The position numbers and the translations under genes are program-made. Positions 16,477-28,200 of a DNA stretch of 64,000 bases are shown in pieces (position 1 is the first letter of the stretch; every line of letters starts with the position of its first letter). Origin of the DNA: Trinickia diaoshuihuensis (GTDB lineage Bacteria > Pseudomonadota > Gammaproteobacteria > Burkholderiales > Burkholderiaceae); assembly GCF_003390925.1 (NCBI RefSeq), contig NZ_QUBS01000026.1, positions 1-64,000 of the forward strand, read 5' to 3'. The notes under the pieces were generated by a model. That model was not told the DNA's origin. It saw nothing but the letters and a program-made list of their open reading frames with translations, and made no database searches.

Positions 16477-17916
16477 ATGACTGAGCAGTTCGAATTTTCC
16501 CGCCGCCGCAGAGCCTTGCTCGCGGCGATGGCGGCCGGCGGCGCGGTAACGAGCGCCGGCCCCTCGCTGGCGCGCGTCGCGCGCGCGTCGATGGCATCGG
16601 GCAATGGCGAGCGCCGGATGTCACAGTTGATCGGCGCTAACGGCTGGCCGATGACGCCCGCCGACGTTGCGATGTGGAAAGCGATGGGAATCGGCTGGGG
16701 CCGCGATTCCGTCGGGCCGGGGCAACGCAACGCCCCGGACGATCCTGTCGAGGTCGATAAAACCGGCGCTGCATTCGACCATGACCTGCCACCCGTGATT
16801 CTGCAAAACAAGCGTAACGGCATCGGCTCGCTTTTGTTGCTTGGCTATACGCCGAAATGGAACGCGAGCGTTCCGGGAGATACGCGCTCGGCGCCGAAGG
16901 ACGAAAGCGTATGGACGCGTTACGTCGAAACGGTGGTGCGCACGTACAGCGCGCCCCCCTATAACGTGCGCTATTTCCAAATCTGGAACGAGGCGGCCGG
17001 GCGGTTATCGGGCGGCGCCGCGCAGGCGACGTTCTGGCATGGCCGGAATTTCAGTGCGCGGGCCGAACAATCGAAGCCCTACGACCGCGCGATGCAAGAT
17101 TACGTCGAGCGCGTCCACGTGCCGGCGGCCCGCATCATCCGTCAGTACGGCGGTTATGTCGTGTACGGCGGCTGGCCCGATCAGGGCGGTCTCGATACCT
17201 ACATGCAATGGCTCGAGTATCGCAGCCCGGCGGTGAGCGCGCGCATGCTCGACTGGGTCGACTATCTCGACACGCATTACCTCGGCGTCGAAGCGTTGAC
17301 CCCGCTGTACGAGCGCTATGTCGCGAACGGGCCGGCGCGCGGCATCTGGCAGACGGAAATCGGCGATCGCTACATGAGCGATCCCCATTACCTGCCGATA
17401 TATTTCTTCAGATTCGCGGTATGGGCGTTGGGCCACAATTGGAACGACCCCAACAAGTATGTCTCGATGGTCTACCACTGGGACGGGTTCGAGCCTTATC
17501 GCTTGACGCACAGGGGCAACCCGCGCACCTACAACGTATCGGGCAAATCCCTCGTGGTGCTGAACAAAGTGGCGGGTGCCGCGCTTGACACCTTCGACGG
17601 TCGTCTTATCTTCGGGCAAGGCGCATCGGGGCTCGCACTGCGCTCGGGCAGCGACATCGTCATCCAAGTGCGCGCCAACGCGGGGCCGGCAACGGTCAGC
17701 GTCCGCGGACTGTCCGGCATGCAAGCGGACCGCCTCGACGTGACGATGGTGGATGCCTTGACAGGCGAGATGGCCGATCCGAGCGCCATCTCGGCGAGGC
17801 TGGATGGTACAGCCCTGTCGATCGATTTTCGGATCCCGCCAGCCGGGAATGGAGGAGACGGCGCGACGTCCGCGCAACTAGCGTATCTCGTGGTTTCGCC
17901 GCGCTCGGCCACGTGA
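16477..17916 (+). CDS. Exported glycoside hydrolase, clan GH-A / PslG-like
   Basis: 479 residues. The N-terminus SRRRRALLAAMAAGGAV is a Tat-type signal (RRRALL). The body reads as a TIM-barrel: FQIWNEAAG (Glu172, acid/base) and GIWQTEIGD (Glu294, nucleophile) fit the clan GH-A pattern, as in GH39 enzymes such as PslG. A beta-rich C-terminal domain (about 375-475) follows. Polysaccharide loci often encode such a periplasmic hydrolase that trims stalled polymer; this role is inferred. It begins 27 bp after the GT4 gene, with no strong ribosome site. Confidence 0.78.
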   Translation: MTEQFEFSRRRRALLAAMAAGGAVTSAGPSLARVARASMASGNGERRMSQLIGANGWPMTPADVAMWKAMGIGWGRDSVGPGQRNAPDDPVEVDKTGAAFDHDLPPVILQNKRNGIGSLLLLGYTPKWNASVPGDTRSAPKDESVWTRYVETVVRTYSAPPYNVRYFQIWNEAAGRLSGGAAQATFWHGRNFSARAEQSKPYDRAMQDYVERVHVPAARIIRQYGGYVVYGGWPDQGGLDTYMQWLEYRSPAVSARMLDWVDYLDTHYLGVEALTPLYERYVANGPARGIWQTEIGDRYMSDPHYLPIYFFRFAVWALGHNWNDPNKYVSMVYHWDGFEPYRLTHRGNPRTYNVSGKSLVVLNKVAGAALDTFDGRLIFGQGASGLALRSGSDIVIQVRANAGPATVSVRGLSGMQADRLDVTMVDALTGEMADPSAISARLDGTALSIDFRIPPAGNGGDGATSAQLAYLVVSPRSAT

Positions 17917-17958
17917 TAAGAAGGAGCGGCATTTAACTATAATTACAGGAGATCCGAC

Positions 17959-19008
17959 GTGAATGAAGTTGAAGCAACCCGGCGCTTGCCTGCCGGAGGG
18001 GGCAGGGCGGCAGCGCGCATCGAACCGAGCGGCGCGCAGCCGTGCGAAGCCGGTGTCGGCGCCGCGCACTCGGCGCAGCAAGCGTCGGCTAGGCCCGTGC
18101 TCTATCGCGCCGTGAAGGCGCTTGCACGCACGGCTAAACGGTTTTTGCCCGACTACGCGGTCGTACAAATCCAGCATCGGCGGCAGATGGGACGATGGGC
18201 CAACCTGCACGCGCCTGAGCAATACAGTGCGATGATCCTACGCCGGTGCCTGGATCCGGATCTGCGGTGGGTGGAACTGACCGATAAACTCGCGGTGCGC
18301 GAATACGTGCGGAAAAAGATCGGCGATGCGCATTTGATTCCGCTGATCGCCGTGCCCGAAACGTTCACACGCGAGGTCTTCGATGCGCTGCCGACCTCGT
18401 TCGTGATGAAAGCGAATCACGGGTGCGCATTCGTCGAGGTCGTGCGCGACAAGTCGACGACTTCGTTCGAGGCGTTGAACCGGCTCGCGCAGCAATGGCT
18501 GTCGACCGACTATTACCGCATCTTGCGCGAACGCCACTATCGCTTCATCAAACCCCGGCTTTATTTCGAACAACTGCTCGTCGACGGCGCGGGCAAGATC
18601 CCGGCCGACCTAAAGGTGCACGTATTCGGCGGCAGGCCCGAGGGACCACGAATTCACACGATGATCATCGCGGACCGGTTCGGCGACGCGCGCGGCGACA
18701 TATACGACGAACATTGGCGTCGGCTGGACGTGCGCTTCGGACGCTACCTGCCGGGCGACGCGCCCGTGCCGCGGCCGGCCAACTGGAGCGAAATCGAACG
18801 GATCGCCACCCGCTTGGCCGAGGATTTCGCGTACGTGCGCGTGGACCTCTATTCGACCGGCGATCAGGTGTATTTCGGCGAGCTGACGTTTACGCCCGGA
18901 GCGGGACGGATGCGCTTCGTACCGGAGAGTCACGAATACTTCTGGGGACGTATGTTGAAGGAGTCGATCGACGGCTTCGAGCGCATGAGGCGTGCCGGCC
19001 GCCGGTAA
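17959..19008 (+). CDS. TupA-like ATP-grasp protein
   Basis: 349 residues, GTG start preceded by CAGGAGA. Key stretches are SFVMKANHGCAFVEVVRDK, RFIKPRLYFEQLLV, IPADLKVHVFGG and VYFGELTFTPGAGRM, which match the TupA-like ATP-grasp family often found in polysaccharide loci. Enzymes of this fold ligate a carboxylate to an amine or thiol using ATP, so an amino-acid or similar decoration of a sugar acid is possible; no substrate can be read from the sequence. It lies 42 bp after the hydrolase gene in the plus operon. Confidence 0.78.
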   Translation: MNEVEATRRLPAGGGRAAARIEPSGAQPCEAGVGAAHSAQQASARPVLYRAVKALARTAKRFLPDYAVVQIQHRRQMGRWANLHAPEQYSAMILRRCLDPDLRWVELTDKLAVREYVRKKIGDAHLIPLIAVPETFTREVFDALPTSFVMKANHGCAFVEVVRDKSTTSFEALNRLAQQWLSTDYYRILRERHYRFIKPRLYFEQLLVDGAGKIPADLKVHVFGGRPEGPRIHTMIIADRFGDARGDIYDEHWRRLDVRFGRYLPGDAPVPRPANWSEIERIATRLAEDFAYVRVDLYSTGDQVYFGELTFTPGAGRMRFVPESHEYFWGRMLKESIDGFERMRRAGRR

Positions 19009-19102
19009 GGATTTGCGCCTTGAGAATGCGGGGCCATCTGCTAGTATCCGAAGCAAAAGCATGCGCATGCGGTATGGGACGTGCTAGCGAAGGAGACCTG
19101 CG

Positions 19103-19561
19103 ATGGGTACCGAATCAGGGTGTACCGGCGAGTTGGTCGAGATTTTGCTCGTTGAAGACAGCCCCACCGATGTCATGATGACGCGCGAGGCGTTCGAGTA
19201 TCACAACGTACTCAATCCGCTGCACGTGGTCGAAGACGGCGTCGAAGCGCTCGCTTACCTGCGTCGTGAAGGGGCCTATGCGGGTAGCCGGTTGCCGGGG
19301 CTCATCATTCTCGATCTCAACTTGCCTCGCAAGAACGGTCGCGAAGTGCTGACCGAAATCAAACGCGATTCGTCGCTTAGGTGCATACCAGTGGTCATTT
19401 TGACCACATCCACCGCCGAGGAAGACGTGCGAAGCACGTACGACGGCTACGCGAATTGCTACGTAACCAAGCCCGTCGATTTTCAAAAATTCGGGCAGGT
19501 GGTGTGCGCGATCCGCCAATTCTGGTGCGGCGTCGTGACGCTGCCGCCGCAAGCGCGATAG
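19103..19561 (+). CDS. CheY-like single-domain response regulator
   Basis: 152 residues. A receiver domain fills the protein: VEDS (Glu18, Asp19), the phosphoacceptor in LIILDLNLP (Asp71), TT at 101-102 and YVTKPVD (Lys123). There is no output domain, so it works through protein contacts, as Rcp1-type regulators do. AAGGAGA precedes the ATG. Its place inside the operon, 94 bp after the ATP-grasp gene, suggests phospho-control of polymer synthesis; no cognate histidine kinase is in the window. Confidence 0.88.
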   Translation: MGTESGCTGELVEILLVEDSPTDVMMTREAFEYHNVLNPLHVVEDGVEALAYLRREGAYAGSRLPGLIILDLNLPRKNGREVLTEIKRDSSLRCIPVVILTTSTAEEDVRSTYDGYANCYVTKPVDFQKFGQVVCAIRQFWCGVVTLPPQAR

Positions 19562-19762
19562 ACGCCTCTCGCACCGCCTAATCGGTCAAGACCTCGGGGT
19601 TTTTAGCCCGCTTCGGGCCATTCCCATTTGTGTCGCATATTCTGCAATGCAACACAATGGGCCGGTGAGGCAAGGGCGCAGCGGCGCAACGATCGGTGCC
19701 GCCCAGGACCGAATAATTTTTCAGCGAACGATTGAACGATTGCCAAAAGGAGTTGCGTGCCG

Positions 19763-20773
19763 ATGAAGTCCGTCACGATCGCGATCTGCAACTATAACTA
19801 CGAGCAGTTCCTTGCCGACGCCATCGATTCCGCCTTGGCGCAGGACTATCCCGCGACGCGGGTGCTCGTCGTCGACGATGGTTCGAGCGACGGCTCGCGC
19901 GAGGTCATCGCGCGTTACGGCTCGCGCATCCGCACCGTGCTGAAAGAGAACGGCGGCCAGGTCTCGGCGTACAACCGCGCTTTGGAGGAGGTCGACACCG
20001 AGTACGTGATTCTGCTCGATGCCGATGACTTGTTGTATCCAACGGCGGTGACCGAGGTCATGCGCCGCTTCGACGGCGGCGATTACGCGAAGGTGCAGTT
20101 CAGGCTCGACGTCATTTCGCGTGACGGCACGGCCACCGGCGTGACGGTGCCGCATTCCGACGCGCCGGCCGACTGCGGAACGCTGCTGCGCCAAGGGTGG
20201 CTCTATCCGTCGCCGCCCGCCTCGGGCAACGCATATAAAACCGCCGCGCTACAGCGGTTCTTCCCGATTCCCGAAACGTCCGAGGGCCGTTACGGCGCCG
20301 ATTTTTTTGCGATTTACGGTGTGGCCCTCGTCGGTCAAGTCGCCTCCATTTCTCAGTCGTTAGGCGCGTATCGGGTCCACAAATCCGCGCCCCAGGATGT
20401 TTCGTTCGCGAATTCGGAGAAGAACACCAAGGCCCCGAGAGCCTATTTGGCGCGCTGGGGTGCCTTGCGCTATGTCGTGCGCCAACGCCTCGGCGTCGAC
20501 TTGCCGGAGGCCTTTCATGACTTTTCGCATGAGAAAGCCATTTTTTGCAGCGAGGTGTATGGCGCACCGTTGATCGAACGTTGGCGCTGGTTTGCTTTCG
20601 AATCGCGCGACTACTTGCACTCGATCGTCGCCAATCCTTTTTGGGGCGTGGCGAAAAAGCTCGCCACCATCGGCCTATCGTGCCTATGCCTCTTTCCGTA
20701 CGCGCCGCTCTCCGACTACGTGGTGCGCTTCATTTCCAATCCGCTAGCACGCCGCGGTAGCGCCGCCCACTGA
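19763..20773 (+). CDS. Glycosyltransferase family 2
   Basis: 336 residues with a GT-A fold: VTIAICNYNYEQFL at the N-terminus, VLVVDDGSSDGSREVI, and the DxD-type motif ILLDADDLL near residue 95. The last ~40 residues include a hydrophobic stretch (IGLSCLCLFPYAPL), which may bind the membrane. It adds a sugar to the lipid-linked repeat unit. AAAGGAG ends 10 nt before the ATG at 19763; a GTG two codons earlier (19757) is the alternative start. The preceding ~200-bp gap from the response regulator may carry a weak internal promoter, though I cannot define one. Confidence 0.88.
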   Translation: MKSVTIAICNYNYEQFLADAIDSALAQDYPATRVLVVDDGSSDGSREVIARYGSRIRTVLKENGGQVSAYNRALEEVDTEYVILLDADDLLYPTAVTEVMRRFDGGDYAKVQFRLDVISRDGTATGVTVPHSDAPADCGTLLRQGWLYPSPPASGNAYKTAALQRFFPIPETSEGRYGADFFAIYGVALVGQVASISQSLGAYRVHKSAPQDVSFANSEKNTKAPRAYLARWGALRYVVRQRLGVDLPEAFHDFSHEKAIFCSEVYGAPLIERWRWFAFESRDYLHSIVANPFWGVAKKLATIGLSCLCLFPYAPLSDYVVRFISNPLARRGSAAH

Positions 20774-20840
20774 GTTGCGTGGGCCGGCGGGTCCGGCGTG
20801 ACGTGTCGCGTCCCAATGGCGGCGCCTATGAAATATTGCT

Positions 20841-22190
20841 ATGGACAAGAAAGAGAACACCCGCGTACTCGTTTTCGTGTACGTCGGCTACATCATGAGG
20901 TACTTGTACCTCCTGGTGGTCATCCCGTTCTATGGGCGTGTGCTCGGCGTGACCGAGTACGGCCGCGTGCTCGCGGCCATGTCGTTGATGAACGTCATTT
21001 GGATGCTCGTAAGCTTCGGCTTCACGTTTGTCGGCATGCGCGACGCGTCGCGTGCGCATGAGAAGCACGAACACAACCAGATCTTTTCGCTGCATACGAG
21101 TGCCCGGATATCGATGGGCACACTCGGCATTCTGATCGGCCTCGTCGCGACGTTCTGCTCGCCCGTGCTGTCGGAGCGGCCGGTGATCGGCATCTTCGCG
21201 ACGTTGCTCGGCGTGATCAACGGATGCAACGTGAGCTGGCTGTTTCAAGGCCGGCAGCACTTTCGCACGCCGATCATGCTCGAAGTCGTGGGCTTCGTCT
21301 TGAGCCTCGTGCTTGTGCTGCTGCTCGTTCACGGGCCGTCCGATTCGACGATGGTGCTCGCGAGCTTGCTGGTGGCCGGGGTCAGCACGACGGCGATCGC
21401 CTACCAACTGACCGTGAAGGATCTCGGTTGGCCGCGGCTGCGGCTGCGCGGCATCGCTGCGCTGATGCGCGATTCGACGATGCTGTTTCTCTACTCGACG
21501 GGTTCGGTCGTACTCACCTCCGCGTCGACCTACCTGCTCACGCTGCTCTCCACGCCGACGCAAGTGGGTTATTACGGCGCGGCGGAGCGGTTTGCCACGA
21601 TCGGCCTGAGTCTCATGGGGCCCGCCTCGCAGGTGTTCATCCCGACGATATCGAGGCAGATCGCGCAAAACGACCACCACGGCGCACGCGTGACGACGAG
21701 GCGCGGCGCCACGTTGTTGCTCGGATACGGGTTCCTCGCATTGGGCGGTGCGCTCGTGCTTTCCCCTTATGTATTGCCGCTGATCCTAGGCGCCGCATTC
21801 AAGCCGAGCGCCCATGTACTGCAATGCTTCGCATGGATGTTTCCGTTTTCGGCGTTCAACCAGTTCGTCGGCTTCTATGTCTTGTTGCCGCGTAAGAAGG
21901 ATCGGCTCATGGCCGTCGCGGGACTCATGTCGGCGGCGGCCAATCTGACGTCCGCGCTCTTGCTCGCGCCGCATTTCGGGGCGGTCGGGATGGCGCTCGC
22001 GCGCGTAATCGGCGAAGGGACGCTGTCGCTGACGTTGCTCGTCTTCGCGTGGCGGACCGGCTTGCTCGGCGCCATCTTTGGGCGGGCCGCGTCCGGCGAG
22101 GAGTCGAAGCGTCAGCCGTCATCGGACGGCGGGCGCGACGATCGCGTTCGCGGCATCAGCCAACTCGTCGAGCAAAACGATTCGACGTAG
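20841..22190 (+). CDS. wzx: Lipid-linked repeat-unit flippase (Wzx/MOP family)
   Basis: 449 residues with about 12 to 14 hydrophobic helices and the MOP-family pattern, including YLLVVIPFYGRVLGVTEYG at the N-terminus and YGAAERFATIGLSLMGPAS in the middle. It would flip undecaprenyl-linked repeat units to the periplasm for the Wzy-like polymerase at 5547. It is the last gene of the plus operon, converges on the NRPS gene and ends 47 bp from it. No clear ribosome site precedes the ATG. The last ~35 residues are charged and cytoplasmic. Confidence 0.88.
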   Translation: MDKKENTRVLVFVYVGYIMRYLYLLVVIPFYGRVLGVTEYGRVLAAMSLMNVIWMLVSFGFTFVGMRDASRAHEKHEHNQIFSLHTSARISMGTLGILIGLVATFCSPVLSERPVIGIFATLLGVINGCNVSWLFQGRQHFRTPIMLEVVGFVLSLVLVLLLVHGPSDSTMVLASLLVAGVSTTAIAYQLTVKDLGWPRLRLRGIAALMRDSTMLFLYSTGSVVLTSASTYLLTLLSTPTQVGYYGAAERFATIGLSLMGPASQVFIPTISRQIAQNDHHGARVTTRRGATLLLGYGFLALGGALVLSPYVLPLILGAAFKPSAHVLQCFAWMFPFSAFNQFVGFYVLLPRKKDRLMAVAGLMSAAANLTSALLLAPHFGAVGMALARVIGEGTLSLTLLVFAWRTGLLGAIFGRAASGEESKRQPSSDGGRDDRVRGISQLVEQNDST

Positions 22191-22237
22191 CGTATCGGCG
22201 CCGGCGCCGGCTTCGCGAGCACGGCCCGCGGTCATGT

Positions 22238-25200
22238 TCACGGCGCCGCCGCCACGCGCTCGAGCGCCGCGGCCAGTCTAGGTCCGATCTGTGCCAATGC
22301 ATGCGGTCGCATCATGGCCTCGTGCACGCATTCTATGTCATGCGTTTCGATGCGGCCATCGACATAAGGCTGCCAAGCATCGGGTGTCCGCGAGCCGAGC
22401 TCGACCGAGCCGGCCTGCCGCGCGCGGAAGAACAGTACGTCGCCCCGGTACTTGCGCGGCGTGAACCGCGAGGCAAGGGCGGGCGCCGCCTTCAATTCGT
22501 CGAAGATGGCGTCGATTACCCCGTCTCCCAACGCTGACAATGCGCCGGCGGAGGCATCCACCAGATGTTGCTTGACCGTGCGCAACGTCAGCGATTGATC
22601 CGTCAACTGCGGCGCGGAATCTGAAAGCGCGCGAATCAGCAGCCGCATGACGTCCTCATCGGTCGGTTTGCTAACTTGCGCATCGCCGGCAAGCGGGTAG
22701 CCGTCGAGCATGACGAGTTGCTCGACACGCTCGCCGCTGTCTTGCATCTGTGTCGCGATGGCGTGCGCGATATGGCAGCCGAGGGACCAGCCGAGCAGAT
22801 GGTATGGGCCTTCCGGCTGAACGGCGCGAATCTGCGCGAGGTAGTCGGAAGCGATCGCTTCGATCGTGGTCGCGGACGAGCGATTGCCGCGCAGGCCGCG
22901 CGCCTGCAACGCGTACAGCGGCCGCCCCGGGAGATAGCGCAAGAGCCCCGCGTACGGCCAACTGAAGCCTCCGGCAGGGTGAATGCAGAACATCGGTGCG
23001 CCGCTGCCGTGCTTGCGCAGCGCAAGCATGACCGAAAGCGCGTCGGAATCGGCGCTGCCCTCGATTCGTTCGGACAACTGAGCGATCGTGGGCGATTCGA
23101 ACAAAGTCCGAATCGACAGCTCGCGACCGAGCCTCGCGCGCACTTCGGCGATCATGCGCGCGGCCAACAGCGAATGGCCGCCGAGCATGAAGAAGTTATC
23201 GTGCCTGCCTACGCGCGCAACGCCGACCAGTGCGCTCCAGATTTCGGCAAGGGCCGATTCTGTTTTGCCGCGCGGCGCTTCGTAGCGCTGAAGATCGAAG
23301 CCGGTGTCGTCCGGTTCGGGCAACGCCCGGCGGTCAAGCTTGCCGTTGCTCGTGAGCGGCAGGGCCGGTAGCACGGTGAAGGCGGCGGGCACCATATAGT
23401 CAGGCAAGCGTGCTTGAAGATGGGTGCGTAAAGACCGGGCGAGCGCATTGGCATCGGCCGCCTCCTCGCATGGCACGACATAGGCGATGAGACGCGTTTC
23501 GCTCCTCGCGTCCGGCGCGCCCAGGACGGCCGCATTCCGAAGGGCGGGATGGGTTCGAAGCTGCGCCTCGATCTCGCCGAGTTCGATGCGAAAGCCCCGT
23601 ACCTTGACTTGCTGATCGTCGCGGCCCAAGAAGACGATCCGGCCGTCTGGCAGGTATCGAGCGAGATCGCCGGTGCGATACATGCGCGCATCAGCAGCGC
23701 CGGCTGCGATCGCGAAGGGGTCTGGAAGGAAACGTTCGGCGTCGAGATCGGGTCGATTCAGGTACCCGCGCGCGACACTCGCGCCGCCGATGTGGATTTC
23801 GCCGACGGAGCCCGTGGGGACCAGTTGGCCATGTGCATCGAGCAAATAGATGCGCGTGTTGTCGATCGGACGGCCGATCGTGTGAACGGATTCGTCGGGA
23901 TCGATGAGGCCGGAGGTGGCGACCACCGTGGTTTCGGTCGGCCCATAGTTATTGACGAGTTGCACCGGCTCGGGCAAAGACGCGTGAAGGCCGCTGAAGC
24001 GATCGCCGCCGATGAGCAAATGCCGCAAACGCGCGGGCAAGCCCGAGTCGAGCGCGAGCTGCGCCAAGGGCGTGACGAGAAACGCGGTATCGATAGGCTG
24101 CGACCGCCACCAGCGCAGCATGGCCGCGGTATCGCCGGCAACGTCCGCGGGCGGCAGCAGCAACGTCGCGCCGCTGGCCAGCGCGGGCCAAATTTCCCAA
24201 GCGGCCGCGTCGAAGGCGAGGCCGGCCGTGCAAGTCGTGCGACTGCCGCCGTGCAGCCCGAATCGATCGGTATGCCAAGCGATCAGGTTCCCCAATTGCC
24301 GATGCTCGACCATCACGCCCTTGGGCATACCGGTGGATCCCGACGTATAGATGACGTAAGCGAGATGCTGCGCATCGAGACCGATGGAGTCGCGTCGAAG
24401 GTTCTCGACGGACGCATCGTTCCACTGCGCGTTCGGCCCGTCGAGATCGATTATCGGCACGCTGCCGGGCAGGCTCGGCCCCATTGCATCGCGGGCCGCG
24501 CGATCGACGAGGAGAGCGAGCGGCTCGGAATCGGCAAGCACGTGAGCCGCGCGCGCGGTGGCGTGAGCAGGATCGATCGGCACATACGCGCCGCCCGCTT
24601 TCAGTACGGCGATTAGCGCGACGATGAGTTCGATGCCGCGCGAAACGCAAACGGCGACGCGAGCATCGGGCCGCACCCCGCGCGCGCGAAGGTCGTGTGC
24701 GAGCCGATTGGCGCGCGCGTTCAGCTCGGCGTAGGCGATACGCTGCTCGCCCATTTCGATCGCGATCGCCTCCGGTGTGCGCGCCGCTTGATGCTCGATG
24801 AGTTCGTGAACGCAGACGTGGGCGGGATAGTCTCGCGCGGTGGCGTTCCACCTCGCGCTCAATTGTTCGTACTCCTCGCCATCGACGAGCGGTACTTGCG
24901 CGAGCGACTGGCTCGCACCGTCGGCGATGGCGCGCAGGATCGTCGTCAAATACCGCGCGTGCCGCGTCATCGTCCGTTCGTCGAACAGCGCGACGGCATA
25001 GCGCAGCGCGCCGCTGACCGTACCGCCGTCGTCCGCCAGATCGAGTTCGAGGTCGAACTTCACCTGATCGAACGAGCCGGGGACCGGCTCGATGCGCAGG
25101 TTCGGCGATTGAAGCGGACCGATGTCGATTTCCTGCCACGCAATCATGACTTGGAAGATCGGCGTATGGTCGAGCCGTCGCCACGGCTGCACGATTTCGA

Positions 25201-28200
25201 CGACCTGTTCGAACGGCAGGTTCTGGTGCTCCTGCGCGCCGAGCACGGCCCCGCGTATCCGTGCGAGCAGCTCCGCGACGCCGGGTTCACCGGCGAGATC
25301 GACGCGAAGCGCCAGCGAATTGACGAATAGACCGATCAACGGCTCGAGTTCGGCTCGCGGACGGTTCGCGGTCGGCGTGCCGATCACTACCTCCGATTGC
25401 CCCGACAGCCGCGAGAGCACGACGGACCATGCGGCCATCATCAGCATGAAGAGCGTTACTCCGTGCTGCCTGCAAACCCGGCGCAGCGCTTGCGTCAGAG
25501 CGGCATCGAGCGTAACGGCAACGTGCGCCGCCTCGAAGCGCTGACGTGGCGGGCGCGGTCGATCGGTCGGTAAAGTTAGCAAAACCGGTGCGCCGTCGAG
25601 TGTTCGGCGCCAATAGTCGGCTTCGCCGGCTAGGCGCTCGGCGGTGAGCCAGCGGCGCTGCCACGCGACATAGTCGGGATATTGAATCTCGAGCTCGGGT
25701 AGCGGATCGGCCTGGCCGTTTTGCAGCGCCTGGTAGTGCGCGAGGATCTCGCCGATGATGACGCGAATCGACCAGCCGTCCGAGACGATGTGATGCTGCA
25801 CGAGCATGAAGACGTACTCGCCCTCGGCAAGGCGCACCAGCCGTGCGCGGATGAGCGGCCCGGCGCGCAAGTCGAAGGGCGCGCGTGCTTCCGCTTCGCA
25901 TAGCCGGCGCAAGGCTGTCAACGCATCGGCGGACGCGCCTAATTCGTCGACTCGCCAAGGCATGCCTTGCTCGGCCGGCAGCAGGCGCGCGGCCGGTTGA
26001 CCCTGCGAAACGGGGAAGACGGTCCGCAATGCCTCATGTCGGCGCCATACGCGATCGAGTGCCCGGCGCCAATGGTCGACGTCGAGCGCACCGCGCAGCC
26101 GCAGTACGACGGGCACATGGTAGGTCGTGCTCTCGCTGTCGCCTTCGAGCGCGGCGAGGAACCACAGTCGCTGCTGGGCAAACGACAGGCCGATCGTTTC
26201 CTCGCGTGGCGCGCGCCTAATCGGCGGCATCATGGGCGCGCTCGTCCGCGCCGCCGCGATCGCGGCGGCCTCGGCGAACGCACATAGCGTAGGATGGGAA
26301 AACAAGGTCGAGAGCGGAAGCTCGATAGCGAGCAGCGCGGGCAAGCGGCTCAGCAGGCGTACCGCCAACAGCGAGTGGCCGCCGAGGGCGAAGAAGTTGT
26401 CGTGCCGGCCGATCCGATCGACGTGAAGCAACTCGGCCCATAGCGCGGCTAATGTCGTTTCGAGCTCGCCTTGCGGTGCGTCGTAATCCTGGCGGGCGAA
26501 CGCGTCGTCGGACGGAGCGGGCAACGCGCGGCGATCGAGCTTGCCGTTCGAGGTGACCGGCAGCGCGTCGAGCTGAACGAAGGCGGAGGGCACCATGAAC
26601 TCGGGAAGTTTCGTCAGCAGATGGATGCGCAGTTCGTGAGAAAGCTGCGGCCGAGGTGCGGCCGCTTGGCCCTCGCGCAGCGTCACATAGGCGACGAGGC
26701 GCGGCTCGCCGTTGCCGTCTTCTCCGGCAAGGACGACCGCTTCGCGCACCGACTCGTGCTGGGCGAGCTGCGCTTCGATTTCCCCGAGTTCGATACGCAG
26801 GCCGCGGATCTTGACCTGATGATCGTTACGGCCGAGAAAGACGATGTTGCCGTCGGGGAGATAGCGGGCGAGATCGCCGGTGCGATACATCCGAGCGTGG
26901 GGCTTGCCGGCGGCCGATGCGAACGGGTCGGCTAGGAAGCGCTCGGCCGTGAGTTCGGGCCGATTCAAATAGCCGCGCGCGACGCCCACACCACCGATAT
27001 AGAGTTCGCCGACCGCGCCGACGGGAACCGGTTCACCGCGCTCGTCGAGCAGATAGATCCGGGTGTTGTCGATGGGTTTGCCGATCGGCACGATATCGGC
27101 ATCGAACGAAGCGGGGCAACTCCAGGCGGTGACGTCGATGGCCGCTTCGGTGGGGCCGTATAGGTTATGCAGATCGGCGCCGGGCAACAGGTTCCGGCAT
27201 CGGCGCACGGTGGCGGCGGGCAACGCCTCGCCGCTGCAGACGATACGCCGCAGGGAGGTGCACTGGGCGGCGCCGGGCGCTTCGAGGAAGCTGCCGAGCA
27301 TGGAGGGGACGAAGTGCGCGGTGGTGACGCGCTGCTCGGCGATGAGTGAAGCGAGGCGGTCCGCGTCTCGATGAATGCCGGGCGGGGCGATGCACAGCGT
27401 TGCGCCGTTCGCGAGCGTCCAAAAGAATTCCCAGACGGAGACGTCGAAGCTGAACGGCGTCTTTTGCAACACGACGTCGTCGGCTTGGAGGCGATAGGCG
27501 CGCTGCATCCAGACGAGACGATTGACGAGTGCGCGATGCTCGTTTTGCACGCCCTTGGGCATCCCGGTCGAACCGGATGTATAGATGACGTAAGCGAGAT
27601 GATCGGGCCTGAGTCCCAGACGTTCGACGTCCGGATTCGAGTCCGCCTTGCCTTGCGGGGCTGCCTCGAGCTTGTCGATGCGAATGACGGGTAGCCGCGG
27701 ATCGAGACGCGCATGCAAGGTCTCGTGACCGACCTGATCCACCAGCAGCGCAACCGGCCGGGCATCGCCGAGAATATGCGCGAGGCGATCGGCCGGGTAG
27801 CTCGGATCGAGCGGGACATAGGCACCGCCCGCTTTAAGGATACCTAACAGTGCGACGACCATGGCCATGCCGCGATCGGCGCAAACGCCCGCCAGGAACT
27901 CGGGTCGAACGCCGAGCGCGATCAGATGGTGGGCGAGGCGATTGGCGCGAGCGTTGAGTTCGGCGTAGGTCAACTGCTCGTTGCCGAATACGATGGCTGT
28001 CGCATCGGGCGTGCGTTCGACTTGAAGCTCGAACAATTGGTGCAAGCAAAGATGCGAGGGAAACGCCGTATCGGTCTCATTCCATCGACCGAGCGTTAGC
28101 TCGCGCTCTTCGTCGCCGATCAAGCCGATTTCATCGAGCGGCATCGACACATCGCCGCATACTTGGTCGAAGAAGCCGAGTAGGCGGTCGGCGTGCCTCG

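Noticed and set aside
19562..19762. Possible terminator or RNA element after the response regulator
   Set aside because: A short GCCCG-CTTC-CGGGC-like stem exists but the T-run is on the wrong side for the plus strand, so I do not call it.
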